Program-made: the position numbers and the translations under genes
DNA from: Enterobacterales bacterium
GTDB lineage: Bacteria; Pseudomonadota; Gammaproteobacteria; Enterobacterales; Enterobacteriaceae
DNA length: 50,305 nt
Reading direction: 5' to 3'
Assembly: GCA_015654745.1 (NCBI GenBank)
Contig: JAATGH010000209.1
Coordinates: forward strand, 1 to 50,305
The notes under the pieces: model-generated
Told to the model about the DNA's origin: nothing
Database searches by the model: none
The model's input: only the letters and a program-made list of their open reading frames with translations
In this document: positions 7,363-15,736 of the stretch, piece by piece
Layout: every line of letters starts with the position of its first letter
Numbering within the stretch: position 1 is the stretch's first letter

Positions 7363-8337
7363 ATGGATAATTTTCAAAAAGAGATTGATGAGAGAACCAA
7401 CCTTACCTCGTCAAACAGGCTAGAACTGCTGTTGTTCCGCTTGGGGACCTCCCCGGCTGAGGAACAATCCGAGTTGTACGGTATCAACGTCTTCAAACTT
7501 CGTGAAATCGTGCCAATGCCCCCGTTAACCAAAGTCGCGGGCATGGTTTCGCCAATGATGGGCATGGCGAATATCCGCGGGGAGATCATTGCGGTCATTG
7601 ATTTGCCGGCGGTGGTGGGCTGTGTGCCAAAAACCGGGTTAAATATTCTCTTGTTGACCGAATACGCGCGCAGCACCCAGGCTTTTGCCGTCGAATCCGT
7701 TGACGACATCGTCCGTCTTGAGTGGAGCCAAGTCCTGGCCGCCGAATCTGGTGTTAAGAGCCGGAATATCACCAGTATTGCCCGTCTGGACAATGATAAG
7801 GCCAGTAACCGGCTGGCTTTGGTTCTGGACGTTGAGCAAATCTTGTATGACATTATTCCCGCCAATCGTAATGTCCAAATCGACAATGAGAAAACCAGAG
7901 CCTTTAATCTGAAACCGGGTTCGGTCGCCATCGTGGCCGAGGATTCCAAAGTTGCCCGTTCGATGCTTGAGCAAGGGCTCAATTTGATGAGCATTCCCGC
8001 CGAGATGCACGTTACCGGGCTTGAGGCGTGGAATAAAATCAGTAAGATGGCCGAGGAAGCTAAGGCCGAGGGTAAACCTATTTCGGATAAAATCTCGTTT
8101 GTATTAACCGATTTGGAAATGCCGGAGATGGATGGTTTTACCTTGACACTGAATATCAAACGCGACGAATTCCTGAAAAACATTCCCGTTATTATCCATT
8201 CCTCGTTATCCGGCAGCGCGAATGAGGATCATGTCCGCAAGGTAGGCGCGGATGCTTATGTAGCGAAGTTCGAAATCAACGAACTGGAAGCGGCTATTCA
8301 TAGCGTAATGGATAAGAATAAGGAAGTTAGTCTGTAA
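7363..8337 (+). CDS. cheV: Chemotaxis coupling protein CheV
   Basis: A 324-residue cytosolic protein with an N-terminal CheW-like coupling domain (about 25-165; LLLFRLG..YGINVFKLREIV, then MANIRGEIIAVIDLPAVVG) and a C-terminal receiver domain (about 190-320). The receiver has acidic residues in VAEDSK, the phosphoacceptor D250 in FVLTDLEMPEMDG, and the conserved lysine in AYVAKF. It couples chemoreceptors to CheA and is tuned by phosphorylation. I chose the ATG at 7363, preceded by GGGGAAAGC; the longer open frame from 7210 has no ribosome site. It is monocistronic, far from other visible chemotaxis genes, behind its own FliA promoter. Confidence 0.95.
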   Translation: MDNFQKEIDERTNLTSSNRLELLLFRLGTSPAEEQSELYGINVFKLREIVPMPPLTKVAGMVSPMMGMANIRGEIIAVIDLPAVVGCVPKTGLNILLLTEYARSTQAFAVESVDDIVRLEWSQVLAAESGVKSRNITSIARLDNDKASNRLALVLDVEQILYDIIPANRNVQIDNEKTRAFNLKPGSVAIVAEDSKVARSMLEQGLNLMSIPAEMHVTGLEAWNKISKMAEEAKAEGKPISDKISFVLTDLEMPEMDGFTLTLNIKRDEFLKNIPVIIHSSLSGSANEDHVRKVGADAYVAKFEINELEAAIHSVMDKNKEVSL

Positions 8338-8365
8338 GGAGGGCAATCGTTTGAGTATGGTAAAT

Positions 8366-8396
8366 CCTGTCGGGGGACTATCTTGACAGGGTTTTG
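8366..8396 (+). terminator. Terminator after cheV
   Basis: CCTGTC (8366-8371) and GACAGG (8385-8390) form a 6-bp stem, extendable by two G-T wobbles, followed at once by gttttg. It begins 28 bp after the cheV stop. The T-tract is short, so moderate confidence. Confidence 0.5.
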
Positions 8397-8480
8397 CACA
8401 GTAAACCTGATACGTTTCGGCGCGGCCCAGTACGGCTAAGCGAATCGTCGCATAAACACCCGCGAACACCTATGGTTATG

Positions 8481-8514
8481 GTGGCAACCCGGAAGAAACC
8501 ACCCGGGCTGCCAC
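8481..8514. repeat. Strong imperfect hairpin between convergent genes
   Basis: GTGGCA-A-CCCGG (8481-8492) pairs with CCGGG-C-TGCCAC (8503-8514), an 11-bp GC-rich stem with one A/C mismatch and a 10-nt loop. It lies between cheV and the convergent dehydrogenase gene. No T-run follows on either strand, so it may be an mRNA 3'-end stabiliser or a REP-like element rather than a terminator. Confidence 0.4.
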
Positions 8515-8552
8515 GGCTAAAGTTATCATTTGCCGCAACGTTCCTCGTGGCC

Positions 8553-9644
8553 CTAATGTGGGTCAACGCGGCCGTTCGCGATCTCCTCCACCGTGCGAAT
8601 GGCCAGCGCAATTTGCTGAGTCCGCACGCCGGGCACCGCTAGCCGGAAGGTTTCGTCATCGCGCGCGGCAAATTCGGACAGACGATCGATCGCCAAAAGA
8701 GCATCAGTGGTGATTCCCAGTGAACGGAAACAGTAAGGGAAACCATTACTTTTATAAAATGGCATCAGTTTCGCCACTTCTTCGGCATCACCCGTGGCGA
8801 CCAACTGGACCAAAATGCCATAGGCCACTTTAACGCCATGAAGTACGTCATGGGTTACCGGCAAATAGCTCATGGCATTGTGAATCGCATGGGCCCCGGC
8901 CATTCGGCCATATTCTCCGCAGCAGCCGCCAACCATGCCAGCCACCGCGATCACCGCCTCGGCCACCCGCTGAAAGGCGGGCGTCACCGTGACGGCATCC
9001 ATGGCCGCCAGCGCCGCTTCGGTATCACTTAGCAGCGTATCCCGGGTTTCCTTGGCGGCGGATAGCCCCATTCTGACCATAATGGATAGCTGCTGGCTGT
9101 TGTAATGGCGGGTGATGGCTTCGGCTTCATACCATTTGGCCAGGGTATCGCCAATGCCACCGATAAAATAATTCCGGGGCGAGGCGAGCAGCAATGACAG
9201 ATCCAGTAACACCAAATAAGCTGACCGGTGATAATAATCCACCAACTTAAACTGATGGTTGGGATAATATACTGCGGAAAGCGGAGTATAGGCCGAGCAG
9301 GTACCCATGATGGTCGGGATGGTAATATATTCCACGTTAAGCAATTCGGCGGTGCCTTTGGCGGTATCCAGCGCCCGGCCGCCGCCGACGCCGATAATCA
9401 CATCGGCCTCCTGGGCCAGGGCGGCAAGCCGCTGCATATCTTCGTGACTGGCGCTGCCGTCATATTCAAGCACCGGAATATCCAGCGGCGCAGGCATAAA
9501 TGATCGCAGCGCGGCCAGTGATTGTTTACCGGTGATGATGTAAGGCCGGTTGAAAACGGCTAATTTTTCGGGGAGATAGCGCAGGGCGCCTGCTTCACAA
9601 ATGTACTGGCCCGGACCACTTCGCACGACCTGACTTAAACGCAT
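8553..9644 (-). CDS. Iron-containing alcohol dehydrogenase, HcxA (YbdH)-like
   Basis: A 363-residue cytosolic NAD(P)-dependent dehydrogenase of the group III/glycerol-dehydrogenase fold. The nucleotide site is VIIGVGGGRALDTAKG. Metal ligands are the Asp in GDTLAKWYEAE and the His residues in HAIHNAMSY and HGVKVAYG. The wording GDTLAKWYEA, GMVGG and HGVKVAYGILVQ is closer to HcxA (hydroxycarboxylate dehydrogenase A) than to GldA, which reads GDALATWFEA there. The ATG at 9644 is preferred over 9680 because homologues begin near RVVVGPANY. It is divergent from the transporter at 9889, and the shared region holds LacI-type operators. Likely role: interconversion of a 2-hydroxy and 2-oxo acid in acid-sugar catabolism (inference). 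Confidence 0.8.
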   Translation of the reverse strand: MRLSQVVRSGPGQYICEAGALRYLPEKLAVFNRPYIITGKQSLAALRSFMPAPLDIPVLEYDGSASHEDMQRLAALAQEADVIIGVGGGRALDTAKGTAELLNVEYITIPTIMGTCSAYTPLSAVYYPNHQFKLVDYYHRSAYLVLLDLSLLLASPRNYFIGGIGDTLAKWYEAEAITRHYNSQQLSIMVRMGLSAAKETRDTLLSDTEAALAAMDAVTVTPAFQRVAEAVIAVAGMVGGCCGEYGRMAGAHAIHNAMSYLPVTHDVLHGVKVAYGILVQLVATGDAEEVAKLMPFYKSNGFPYCFRSLGITTDALLAIDRLSEFAARDDETFRLAVPGVRTQQIALAIRTVEEIANGRVDPH

Positions 9645-9819
9645 TGTATTGCCTGCCGTTAACCTGCAAAAAGTCATCATATACCCACTATTTTACGCTA
9701 TGGAAGTCTTTATCACGTAGCGGTCGCATTTTCGCCCACATAAAATAAATGTCGATGTGATCTCATTTTCAGACCATAAAACTTGTCCTGGTTACCGGGC
9801 CGGGTTTAGGCTCCGATAA

Positions 9820-9839
9820 AAATGAATGCGCTACCATTT
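9820..9839. promoter_or_regulatory. LacI-type operator O1
   Basis: AAATGAATGCGCTACCATTT, a 20-bp imperfect dyad with a central CG, the hallmark of LacI/GalR-family operators. Its right half is identical to that of O2 at 9927-9946. Centre-to-centre distance is 107 bp, close to ten helical turns, which would suit repression by looping. It lies in the divergent promoter region of the HcxA-like gene and the transporter. A partial CRP-like half-site (TGTGA at 9756-9760) is nearby. Confidence 0.6.
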
Positions 9840-9888
9840 TTTATCGCGCAATTTTATAGCATAAATATAATGACCCACAGGACCCTAT

Positions 9889-11364
9889 ATGGCCATCTTA
9901 CCCTACAAAAATAAGATGTTAAACGAAAATGGTAGCGATACCATTTCTAACGATACGCATGCGCCGGCTCCTGGCGCCCACATACCGGCGACCAAAGCCA
10001 CCAAGGTTCGCTATGGCATTATGCTGATGCTGTTTCTGATGACGGCTATGAATTATGCCGATCGCGCGACCTTATCCATTACTGGTAGCGCTATCAAATC
10101 CACCTTTGGTATTTCATCCATCACGCTGGGCTACATGTTTTCGGCCTTTGCCTGGACCTATGTGGTGGCGCAAATTCCCGGTGGCCGGCTACTCGATCGT
10201 TATGGTTCCCGGCGAGTCTATGCCGTCAGTATCTTTTTCTGGTCGTTGCTGACCTTCAGTATGGGATTTGTTATCGGGTTGCCGGCGGCGATGAGCATCA
10301 CGGCGATGTTTGTCGTGCGTATTCTGATCGGGCTGGCCGAAGCCCCCGCATTTCCGGGGAATAGCCGCATTGTCGCCACGTGGTTTCCCGCCGCGGAGCG
10401 GGGTACCACCTCGGCTTTATTTACCTCCGCGTCCTATTTTGCCACGGTGGTGTTTGCGCCGATGATGGGGTGGGTTACCCAAACCTTCGGCTGGCAGTAT
10501 GTGTATATGCTAATGGGAACCCTGGGACTGATGTTGACGCTTATCTGGACCCGCGTCATGTATATGCCAAAAGAGCATCCGCGCATCAATCAGGCCGAGC
10601 TGGATTATATCGTGGCGGGTGGCGCGCTGGTGGATATCGACGATCGCTACAAACAGACCGCCGATGGCGCCCGTGAAGTTAAGCCGGCGGTGGCCACCTG
10701 GCCATGTATTCGGGAAATCCTGTCAAGTCGCATGATGATCGGCATTCTGGTGGGACAGTATTGCGTCACGACGTTGACCTATTTCTTTCTGACCTGGTTT
10801 CCTATCTATTTAGTACAAGATCGCGGAATGTCGATTTTGAAAACCGGCTTTGTGGCCGTTATACCGGCATTATGCGGGTTTATGGGCGGCGTGCTGGGCG
10901 GCATGGTCTCTGACCGGCTGATCAAGAAAGGGATGTCCTTAACCCTGGCGCGAAAAATTCCCATCGTCTGCGGCATGCTGCTGTCAACCACCATGATCAT
11001 CTGCAATTACATCAATATCGAATGGCTGATTATCGCCATTATGGCCTGCTCATTTTTCGGTAAAGGCTTTGGCGCTCAGGGCTGGGGCGTGATGTCCGAT
11101 GTGGTGCCGAAACAGGCCAGTGGCCTGGCGGGTTCGCTGTTTAACGGCATCGGCAACCTGGCGGGTATTACCACGCCGATCATTATCGGCTACCTGATCA
11201 ATGGCGCCGGTAATTTTTCCGCCGCCTTGCTGTTTGTCGCCGCCAATGCGCTGGGGGCCATTGTTTGCTACGTGGTGGTGGTCGGGCCGATCAAACGCCT
11301 GGAATTAACCACCTCGGTTACCGGCGGGCTTCCCCTCTCCCGGTCCACACTTTCACCTAAATAA
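9889..11364 (+). CDS. MFS transporter, ACS family (hexuronate/glucarate type)
   Basis: A 491-residue inner-membrane symporter with twelve predicted membrane segments. MNYADRATLSI (about 49-59) is the ACS helix-1 signature, and GRLLDRYGSRRVY is the loop 2-3 motif. It probably imports a sugar acid used by the downstream hydroxyacid dehydrogenase and enolase-superfamily enzyme, 16 bp and then 0 bp away, so the three form an operon. The start at 9889 has AGGA six bases upstream and gives a hydrophilic N-terminal tail of about 43 residues; a start at 9916 is possible. Operator O2 lies inside the first codons, so a repressor could block early elongation. Confidence 0.85.
   Translation: MAILPYKNKMLNENGSDTISNDTHAPAPGAHIPATKATKVRYGIMLMLFLMTAMNYADRATLSITGSAIKSTFGISSITLGYMFSAFAWTYVVAQIPGGRLLDRYGSRRVYAVSIFFWSLLTFSMGFVIGLPAAMSITAMFVVRILIGLAEAPAFPGNSRIVATWFPAAERGTTSALFTSASYFATVVFAPMMGWVTQTFGWQYVYMLMGTLGLMLTLIWTRVMYMPKEHPRINQAELDYIVAGGALVDIDDRYKQTADGAREVKPAVATWPCIREILSSRMMIGILVGQYCVTTLTYFFLTWFPIYLVQDRGMSILKTGFVAVIPALCGFMGGVLGGMVSDRLIKKGMSLTLARKIPIVCGMLLSTTMIICNYINIEWLIIAIMACSFFGKGFGAQGWGVMSDVVPKQASGLAGSLFNGIGNLAGITTPIIIGYLINGAGNFSAALLFVAANALGAIVCYVVVVGPIKRLELTTSVTGGLPLSRSTLSPK
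9927..9946. promoter_or_regulatory. LacI-type operator O2, inside the transporter gene
   Basis: AAATGGTAGCGATACCATTT is a perfect 20-bp dyad apart from the central four bases, with CG at the centre. It covers codons 13-20 of the transporter. Chance occurrence of 8-bp perfect arms plus a matching partner at 9820-9839 is small. The LacI-family gene at 14663-15736 is the nearest candidate binder. Confidence 0.65.
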
Positions 11365-11380
11365 GTATCAAGGATAAACC

Positions 11381-12361
11381 ATGAAAATAGTAATGATTGG
11401 TGAGGCGGCAACGCATCAGGAACAGATAGCGTCGGCCCTAACGTTCCCGGTCGAGTTTGTGGCTTTGCCGCGTGAAGCGCACGAATCGTCACAATGGGAT
11501 GATCAGATAAATGGCGCGGATGTCTTGGTGGCGATGCGTTTTCAGCGCCAGAGTAAAGCGCCCGTTTTCCGGTTGCTCCACGCGCCGGGTGCCGGATTGG
11601 ACGGTATCGATTTCAGTATCTTGCCGGCGGGATGTCGGGTTTGTAACGTCTATGAACATGAGATCCCGATGGCGGAATATACGCTTGCCGCCATGCTGCA
11701 GCACGAAGTCCGGCTTTCTACCCAGCGGGCCAGCTTCGATACGGCGCACTGGTCTCAGACGTATCTGTCCCGGGCCCCGCGCGGTGAATTGCATGGCAAA
11801 ACGCTGCTGATCGTTGGTTTTGGGCGCATTGGCCACGCCGTTGCGGTGCGGGCGCAAGCTTTTGGTGTCAATGTCATTGCCATTTCCGGCCGGGCGCAGG
11901 GGGGGAAAGTCGATGGCCCCGCGGACGAGGGCTATCCGCCCACCGAGCTGCTGCGTCAATTGGCCCGGGCGGATTATGTCGTGCTTTGCTGCCCGCTGAA
12001 TGATACCACCCGAAATTCATTTGGCCGCGCGCAGTTTGACGCAATGCGCCCTGATGCGGTGCTGATCAATATCGCCCGCGCGGCCATTGTCGATGAAACC
12101 GCCCTTTACCAGGCGCTGGAGCAAACACGCATTGCCCGGGCGTACCTAGACGTCTGGTACCGTTACCCCAGCGGCGGCGAAGATAGCGTCGCGCCATCCC
12201 GGTATCGCTTTGAATCCTTGCCAAACGCGGTGTGCACTCCCCATATCTCGGGCTGGACTACCGGCCTGTTCGCTCGCCGTTATGCCTTTATTGCCGAAAA
12301 CATCCGGCGTTTGAACGCGGGCGAAACGCTGGAAAATGTAGTCTATCCTAAGGAAATGTAA
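11381..12361 (+). CDS. D-isomer-specific 2-hydroxyacid dehydrogenase
   Basis: A 326-residue cytosolic NAD(P)H-dependent oxidoreductase. The Rossmann motif VGFGRIGHA (about 145-153) follows a substrate-domain N-terminus with the typical HAPGAGLDGID segment. Catalytic residues are the Arg in LINIARAAIVDE and the His in CTPHISGW. The loop between the Arg and His motifs is unusually rich (YRYPSGGEDSVAPSRYRF), suggesting a specific substrate pocket. It starts 16 bp after the transporter and its stop overlaps the next ATG (TAATG), so it is in the same operon. It would reduce or oxidise the 2-oxo/2-hydroxy acid linked to the enolase-superfamily dehydratase next door; the exact compound is unknown. 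Confidence 0.85.
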   Translation: MKIVMIGEAATHQEQIASALTFPVEFVALPREAHESSQWDDQINGADVLVAMRFQRQSKAPVFRLLHAPGAGLDGIDFSILPAGCRVCNVYEHEIPMAEYTLAAMLQHEVRLSTQRASFDTAHWSQTYLSRAPRGELHGKTLLIVGFGRIGHAVAVRAQAFGVNVIAISGRAQGGKVDGPADEGYPPTELLRQLARADYVVLCCPLNDTTRNSFGRAQFDAMRPDAVLINIARAAIVDETALYQALEQTRIARAYLDVWYRYPSGGEDSVAPSRYRFESLPNAVCTPHISGWTTGLFARRYAFIAENIRRLNAGETLENVVYPKEM

Positions 12362-13560
12362 TGAAGATTATCAAGATAGAAACTACGCGCCTGAAAAATC
12401 TTGCCAATCTGCTATGGGTCGAGATCCATACCGATGAAGGGCTGGTGGGATTGGGTGAAACCTTTCGCGGCGCCGAGGCGGTGGAGGCGTATATTCACGC
12501 CATTTGCGCCCCGATGCTGTTGGGGAAGGATCCGCGGCAAATTGAGCGCATCCATCAGACACTGTTTCGCGGCTATTTGGGATTTAACGGCTCAGGCGTT
12601 GAAACTCGGGCCGCTTCGGCTCTGGATATTGCCTTATGGGATCTGTTGGGCAAATCGTTGAACCAACCGCTTTACCAACTGTTGGGCGGCCTTAGCCACG
12701 ATCGTATGCGGGCGTACAACACCTGTGCCGGTACCCATTTTAATACCGGTGGGGAACACCGCCGGACCATTAACCCCGGAGAGAGCAAACCGCAGGGGAA
12801 ATATGATGATCAGGTGGCGTTTCTTGAACGTCCCGCCGAGTTGGCGTTAAGCCTGATCGAAGAGGGATTTTCCGCCATGAAAATCTGGCCGTTTGACAGC
12901 TTCGCACTGCCTTCCGGCGGCAATTACATCAGCTCTACCGACATCCGCAAAGCCATTGCCCCGTTCGAACATATTCGGCGCGAAGTGGGGGATAAGATCG
13001 AGATTATGTGCGAGTTCCACTCATTATGGAACACTTCCAGCGCGCTGGCCATTTCCAGGGTGCTGCGCGAATACAATATATTCTGGGCTGAGGATCCGAT
13101 TAAAATGGATTCTGTTGCCGCGCTGGCGGATTATCGCCGCCTGTCGGGTCTGCCGGTCTGCGGTAGCGAAACGCTGGCGGCCACCAGTAACTTTCGCGAC
13201 CTGCTGGCCGCGGACGCGCTGGACTATGTCATGCTGGATTTGTCCTGGTGCGGCGGCATCACCGAAGCTAAAAAGATTGCCGCCCTGGCGGAAGCCTATC
13301 AAAAGCCCATTGCTCCCCATGATTGTACCGGGCCGGTGGTCTTGATGGCGTCGCTGCATCTCGGGCTGTCATCGCCTAACGCGATTTTCCAGGAAGTGGT
13401 GCGCGCTTATCTGGCCGGTTTTTATCAAGAACTGGTAACCGTGTTGCCCGAAATCGAGCATGGATGGCTGCTGCCGCCCACCGGTCCCGGGTTAGGCACC
13501 GAGTTAAGCGCTCAGCTCAGAGCCCGGCCGGATTGCGTGGTACGTACCACTACCGGGTGA
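12361..13560 (+). CDS. Mandelate racemase/muconate lactonizing enzyme family (acid-sugar dehydratase-like)
   Basis: A 399-residue enolase-superfamily enzyme. Metal ligands fall at the canonical 26-residue spacing: E218 (CEFHSLWN), E244 (AEDPIKMD) and E270 (GSETLA). Bases are K174 in MKIWPFD and H320 in APHDCTGP, the latter probably in a dyad with the Asp in MLDLSWCGG. This is the pattern of acid-sugar dehydratases that remove water from aldonates or galactarate-like acids to give 2-keto-3-deoxy acids. The His-Thr-rich insertion near 118-135 (NTCAGTHFNTGGEHRR) is not in all relatives. Translation is coupled to the preceding gene. With the ACS transporter and hydroxyacid dehydrogenase it makes a compact catabolic operon for an unknown sugar acid. 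Confidence 0.85.
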   Translation: MKIIKIETTRLKNLANLLWVEIHTDEGLVGLGETFRGAEAVEAYIHAICAPMLLGKDPRQIERIHQTLFRGYLGFNGSGVETRAASALDIALWDLLGKSLNQPLYQLLGGLSHDRMRAYNTCAGTHFNTGGEHRRTINPGESKPQGKYDDQVAFLERPAELALSLIEEGFSAMKIWPFDSFALPSGGNYISSTDIRKAIAPFEHIRREVGDKIEIMCEFHSLWNTSSALAISRVLREYNIFWAEDPIKMDSVAALADYRRLSGLPVCGSETLAATSNFRDLLAADALDYVMLDLSWCGGITEAKKIAALAEAYQKPIAPHDCTGPVVLMASLHLGLSSPNAIFQEVVRAYLAGFYQELVTVLPEIEHGWLLPPTGPGLGTELSAQLRARPDCVVRTTTG

Positions 13561-13976
13561 CTGCGCGCATCACGGCCGCTTTATGCGTCGTCACCCCGTT
13601 AGAGGCCACGAGCCGACGATGCCGCTGCCCGGCCAATGATATCGCCGGCGAACCTGTACCCTGCGTAGCGGCATGCCGAGGGACGGGCGAACATTGACCG
13701 CGCTGGCCATGGCATTCGGCCGATTCTGCCGGATAACGGCAAGATCGGCTGTCGCCGATTAATTAAAATACCCTTATCCGGGCCCGGCTGGGCTCGCTAT
13801 ATCTCGCTTTTCCAGGCCAGCCGCGGTCATTCACCCTCTGCGCTTCGCTGTTTCCACTTGCTTCCATTTTGAATTGGCGACCATGATCCAGGTCAATTTT
13901 TTGTCATGGCTTATCGACTAATTTTTGATGGTCGTCGGGCGGCGTTTATCTTTAAACCGGCGAATAGGGGGGGCTG
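13561..13976. other. Intergenic stretch without a recognisable gene
   Basis: 416 bp between the enolase-superfamily gene and the chimeric relic. Reading frames are short and broken. The last 120 bp are AT-rich and end in a strong ribosome site (AGGGGGGG) before the relic's ATGs, so this probably holds the promoter of the former DeoR-type gene. A 14-bp palindrome GTGGTACGTACCAC (13537-13550) lies just inside the preceding gene. Confidence 0.35.
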
Positions 13977-14564
13977 ATGATGTATATGAAGCAGAGACGA
14001 GAGCATATTCTTGATTATATCAAAGCGCATAATGTAACCAGCGTTGACGTGTTGGCCGCATTATTTTCTATTAGCTATTGTGTCAATGTATTGCACTTGC
14101 CCAGTCAGTTGATACTGAATGGGGTATTGCTGGCGTGTCTGTTCGAATGTTTTACCCTGCCGATATTCGGCACGCTAAGCGATCGGTTTGGCCGGCGGAA
14201 AGTCTATATCGCGGGTATGATCTTTCAAATGGCGCTGGCCTATCCGTTCTTTCTGATGCTCGACAGCGGTGTCGTATGGCTTATCTATCTGGCGATAGCG
14301 GCCGGTTTGGCCTTGGGACACGGGTCGGTATACGGCGCCCAGGGGGCTTTTTTTTCGGAGCTGTTCCCCGCCAATATTCGCTATAGCGGACTTTCCCTCG
14401 TGCAACAGATCGGACCGATACTCGGCGGGGGTATTTCACCGTTAGTCGCCACCGCGCTGCTGGTTCAATACCACAGCCATAATCTGGTCGCGGCCTATAT
14501 GATGGCTATTGCTCTGCTATCGGCGATATGCGCCTTGGCGCTGCGCAATGAGTCGGGTGAATAA
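13977..14564 (+). pseudogene. Chimeric relic: DeoR-type HTH start fused to the C-terminal half of an MHS-family transporter
   Basis: The 195-codon open frame has two unrelated parts. Residues 4-30 (MKQRREHILDYIKAHN..VDVLAALF) read like the N-terminal helix-turn-helix of a DeoR-family repressor, including the MKxRxxxIL start. From about residue 31 (SISYCVNVLHLPSQLILNGVLLA) it reads like the second half of a metabolite:proton symporter of the major facilitator superfamily, with the loop GTLSDRFGRRKVYIAG, ALGHGSVYGAQGAFFSELFP, RYSGLSLVQQIGPILGGG and the expected C-terminus. Whole family members are about 430-450 residues. The likely history is a deletion joining the start of one gene to the middle of another. 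A strong ribosome site precedes it, so a product may be made, but half a transporter is unlikely to work. Confidence 0.7.
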
Positions 14565-14662
14565 TCAGGCCGGAGTGCGGCTGCCTTCCGCCATGGAAGG
14601 GCCGTGCCAACCGGGGAAAACGGGTAGCCATCATGCGTCTCCAGATGATAATCGGCGCTGCT

Positions 14663-15736
14663 TCACTCATCATATAAGCCGAACTCCCGCGTCATCGGGC
14701 TCGTGTTGTGGGCGTGGATTCGTCGGACGGAGTCACGCAGGATCAAACCGCCGTTGAGCAGCAGGGTCCTGGATATCATGTTCGGCCGCATCAGCCATTG
14801 CTGTAATAACCTGACCGCTTCCATGCCCAATTCGCCGCAGGGAACCTGAACCGAGGTGAAAGGGACTTCACGATCGCTCGCCGGATCAAATCCGTCCATA
14901 CTCATGATAGATATGTCATGGGGAACATGCAGGCCAATGCCGGCCAAGGCGTTGACCGCGCCCTGCGCCATATAATCGCCGCCCGCGAGGATTGCCGTGG
15001 GTCGATCGCGCTCGGGACAGTGCCGTAAATATTCAGCCAGACACTGTTCCGTCTCCGATTTACCGAAACCCTGGGTGGTGATGAGATGCAGCGATTCGTT
15101 AAACTCCAGATTAAATTCTTGCCAGGCTTCGCGGATGCCGTTAAGGCGTTGCTCCATGGTATAGCGGCGCAGACAAAGGATGGAAAGTATCCTGCGGTGG
15201 CCTTGCTCAAATAAGTACTGCGCCGAGAATCGGCCGATAAGCTGGTGATCGGGTGAGACACCCGGCAGCGTCATGCGGCGATCGCGGCAATTGATAAGGA
15301 TACAAGGCTTACCGATATTTGCCGCCAACGCATGGATATGGGGATCGTCAATGCCCACCAGCATCGCCGCTTCGGCGGCGGGATCGCTCATTTTTTCCAT
15401 AAACAGCGCCGTATTGCTGCTTTCCTCTTCAAGCGCGCAATAACGCAGCCGTACCTCATGGGGCGCCAGCGCCTGCACGATGCCCTGGATAACCTTGAAA
15501 TAAAAAATATCGTAACGTACGTCAAAGGCCCGCTGCGGGGCAAAAACCACCAGGCTGTTAAGCAGCAGGCGGCCGGTGGACAGTTGTTCTAATATCCCTT
15601 CCTGCCGGGCGCAATCCAGAATTTTTTGTTTTGCCCGGTCGCTGGTATTCGATTTTCCCGCCAATACCCGGGAAACCGTACTGATGGAAAGCCCCGTTTG
15701 CAGCGCAATTTCGCGGATTTTTAACTTTCCATTCAT
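14663..15736 (-). CDS. LacI/GalR-family transcriptional regulator
   Basis: A 357-residue DNA-binding protein. The N-terminal headpiece KIREIALQTGLSISTVSRVLAG (about 5-26), followed by NTSDRAKQKILDCARQEG, is the standard LacI helix-turn-helix and hinge region. The rest is a periplasmic-binding-protein-like sensor domain with AAMLVGIDDPHI and SIMSMDGFDPASDREVPFTSVQVP, the region that meets the effector and dimer partner. An AGGAGATCA ribosome site precedes the ATG. It is divergent from the transporter/GH31 operon at 16074, which it probably controls, and may also bind the operator pair at 9820/9927. A dyad 26 bp upstream of its own start could serve autoregulation. Confidence 0.9.
   Translation of the reverse strand: MNGKLKIREIALQTGLSISTVSRVLAGKSNTSDRAKQKILDCARQEGILEQLSTGRLLLNSLVVFAPQRAFDVRYDIFYFKVIQGIVQALAPHEVRLRYCALEEESSNTALFMEKMSDPAAEAAMLVGIDDPHIHALAANIGKPCILINCRDRRMTLPGVSPDHQLIGRFSAQYLFEQGHRRILSILCLRRYTMEQRLNGIREAWQEFNLEFNESLHLITTQGFGKSETEQCLAEYLRHCPERDRPTAILAGGDYMAQGAVNALAGIGLHVPHDISIMSMDGFDPASDREVPFTSVQVPCGELGMEAVRLLQQWLMRPNMISRTLLLNGGLILRDSVRRIHAHNTSPMTREFGLYDE

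Noticed and set aside
7374-8183. 269-codon minus-strand open frame under cheV
   Set aside because: It lies wholly antisense to an unmistakable CheV and has a Ser/Leu/Arg-rich composition typical of a shadow frame.
8553-9644. Calling the iron-type dehydrogenase gldA, to complete the frw pathway
   Set aside because: Key segments (GDTLAKWYEA, GMVGG, HGVKVAYGILVQ) resemble HcxA/YbdH more than GldA, and it lies in a different operon.
12155-12170. GGTACCGTTACC in the hydroxyacid dehydrogenase gene as a third operator
   Set aside because: Shares only the core, lacks the AAAT/ATTT flanks and lies deep in coding sequence.
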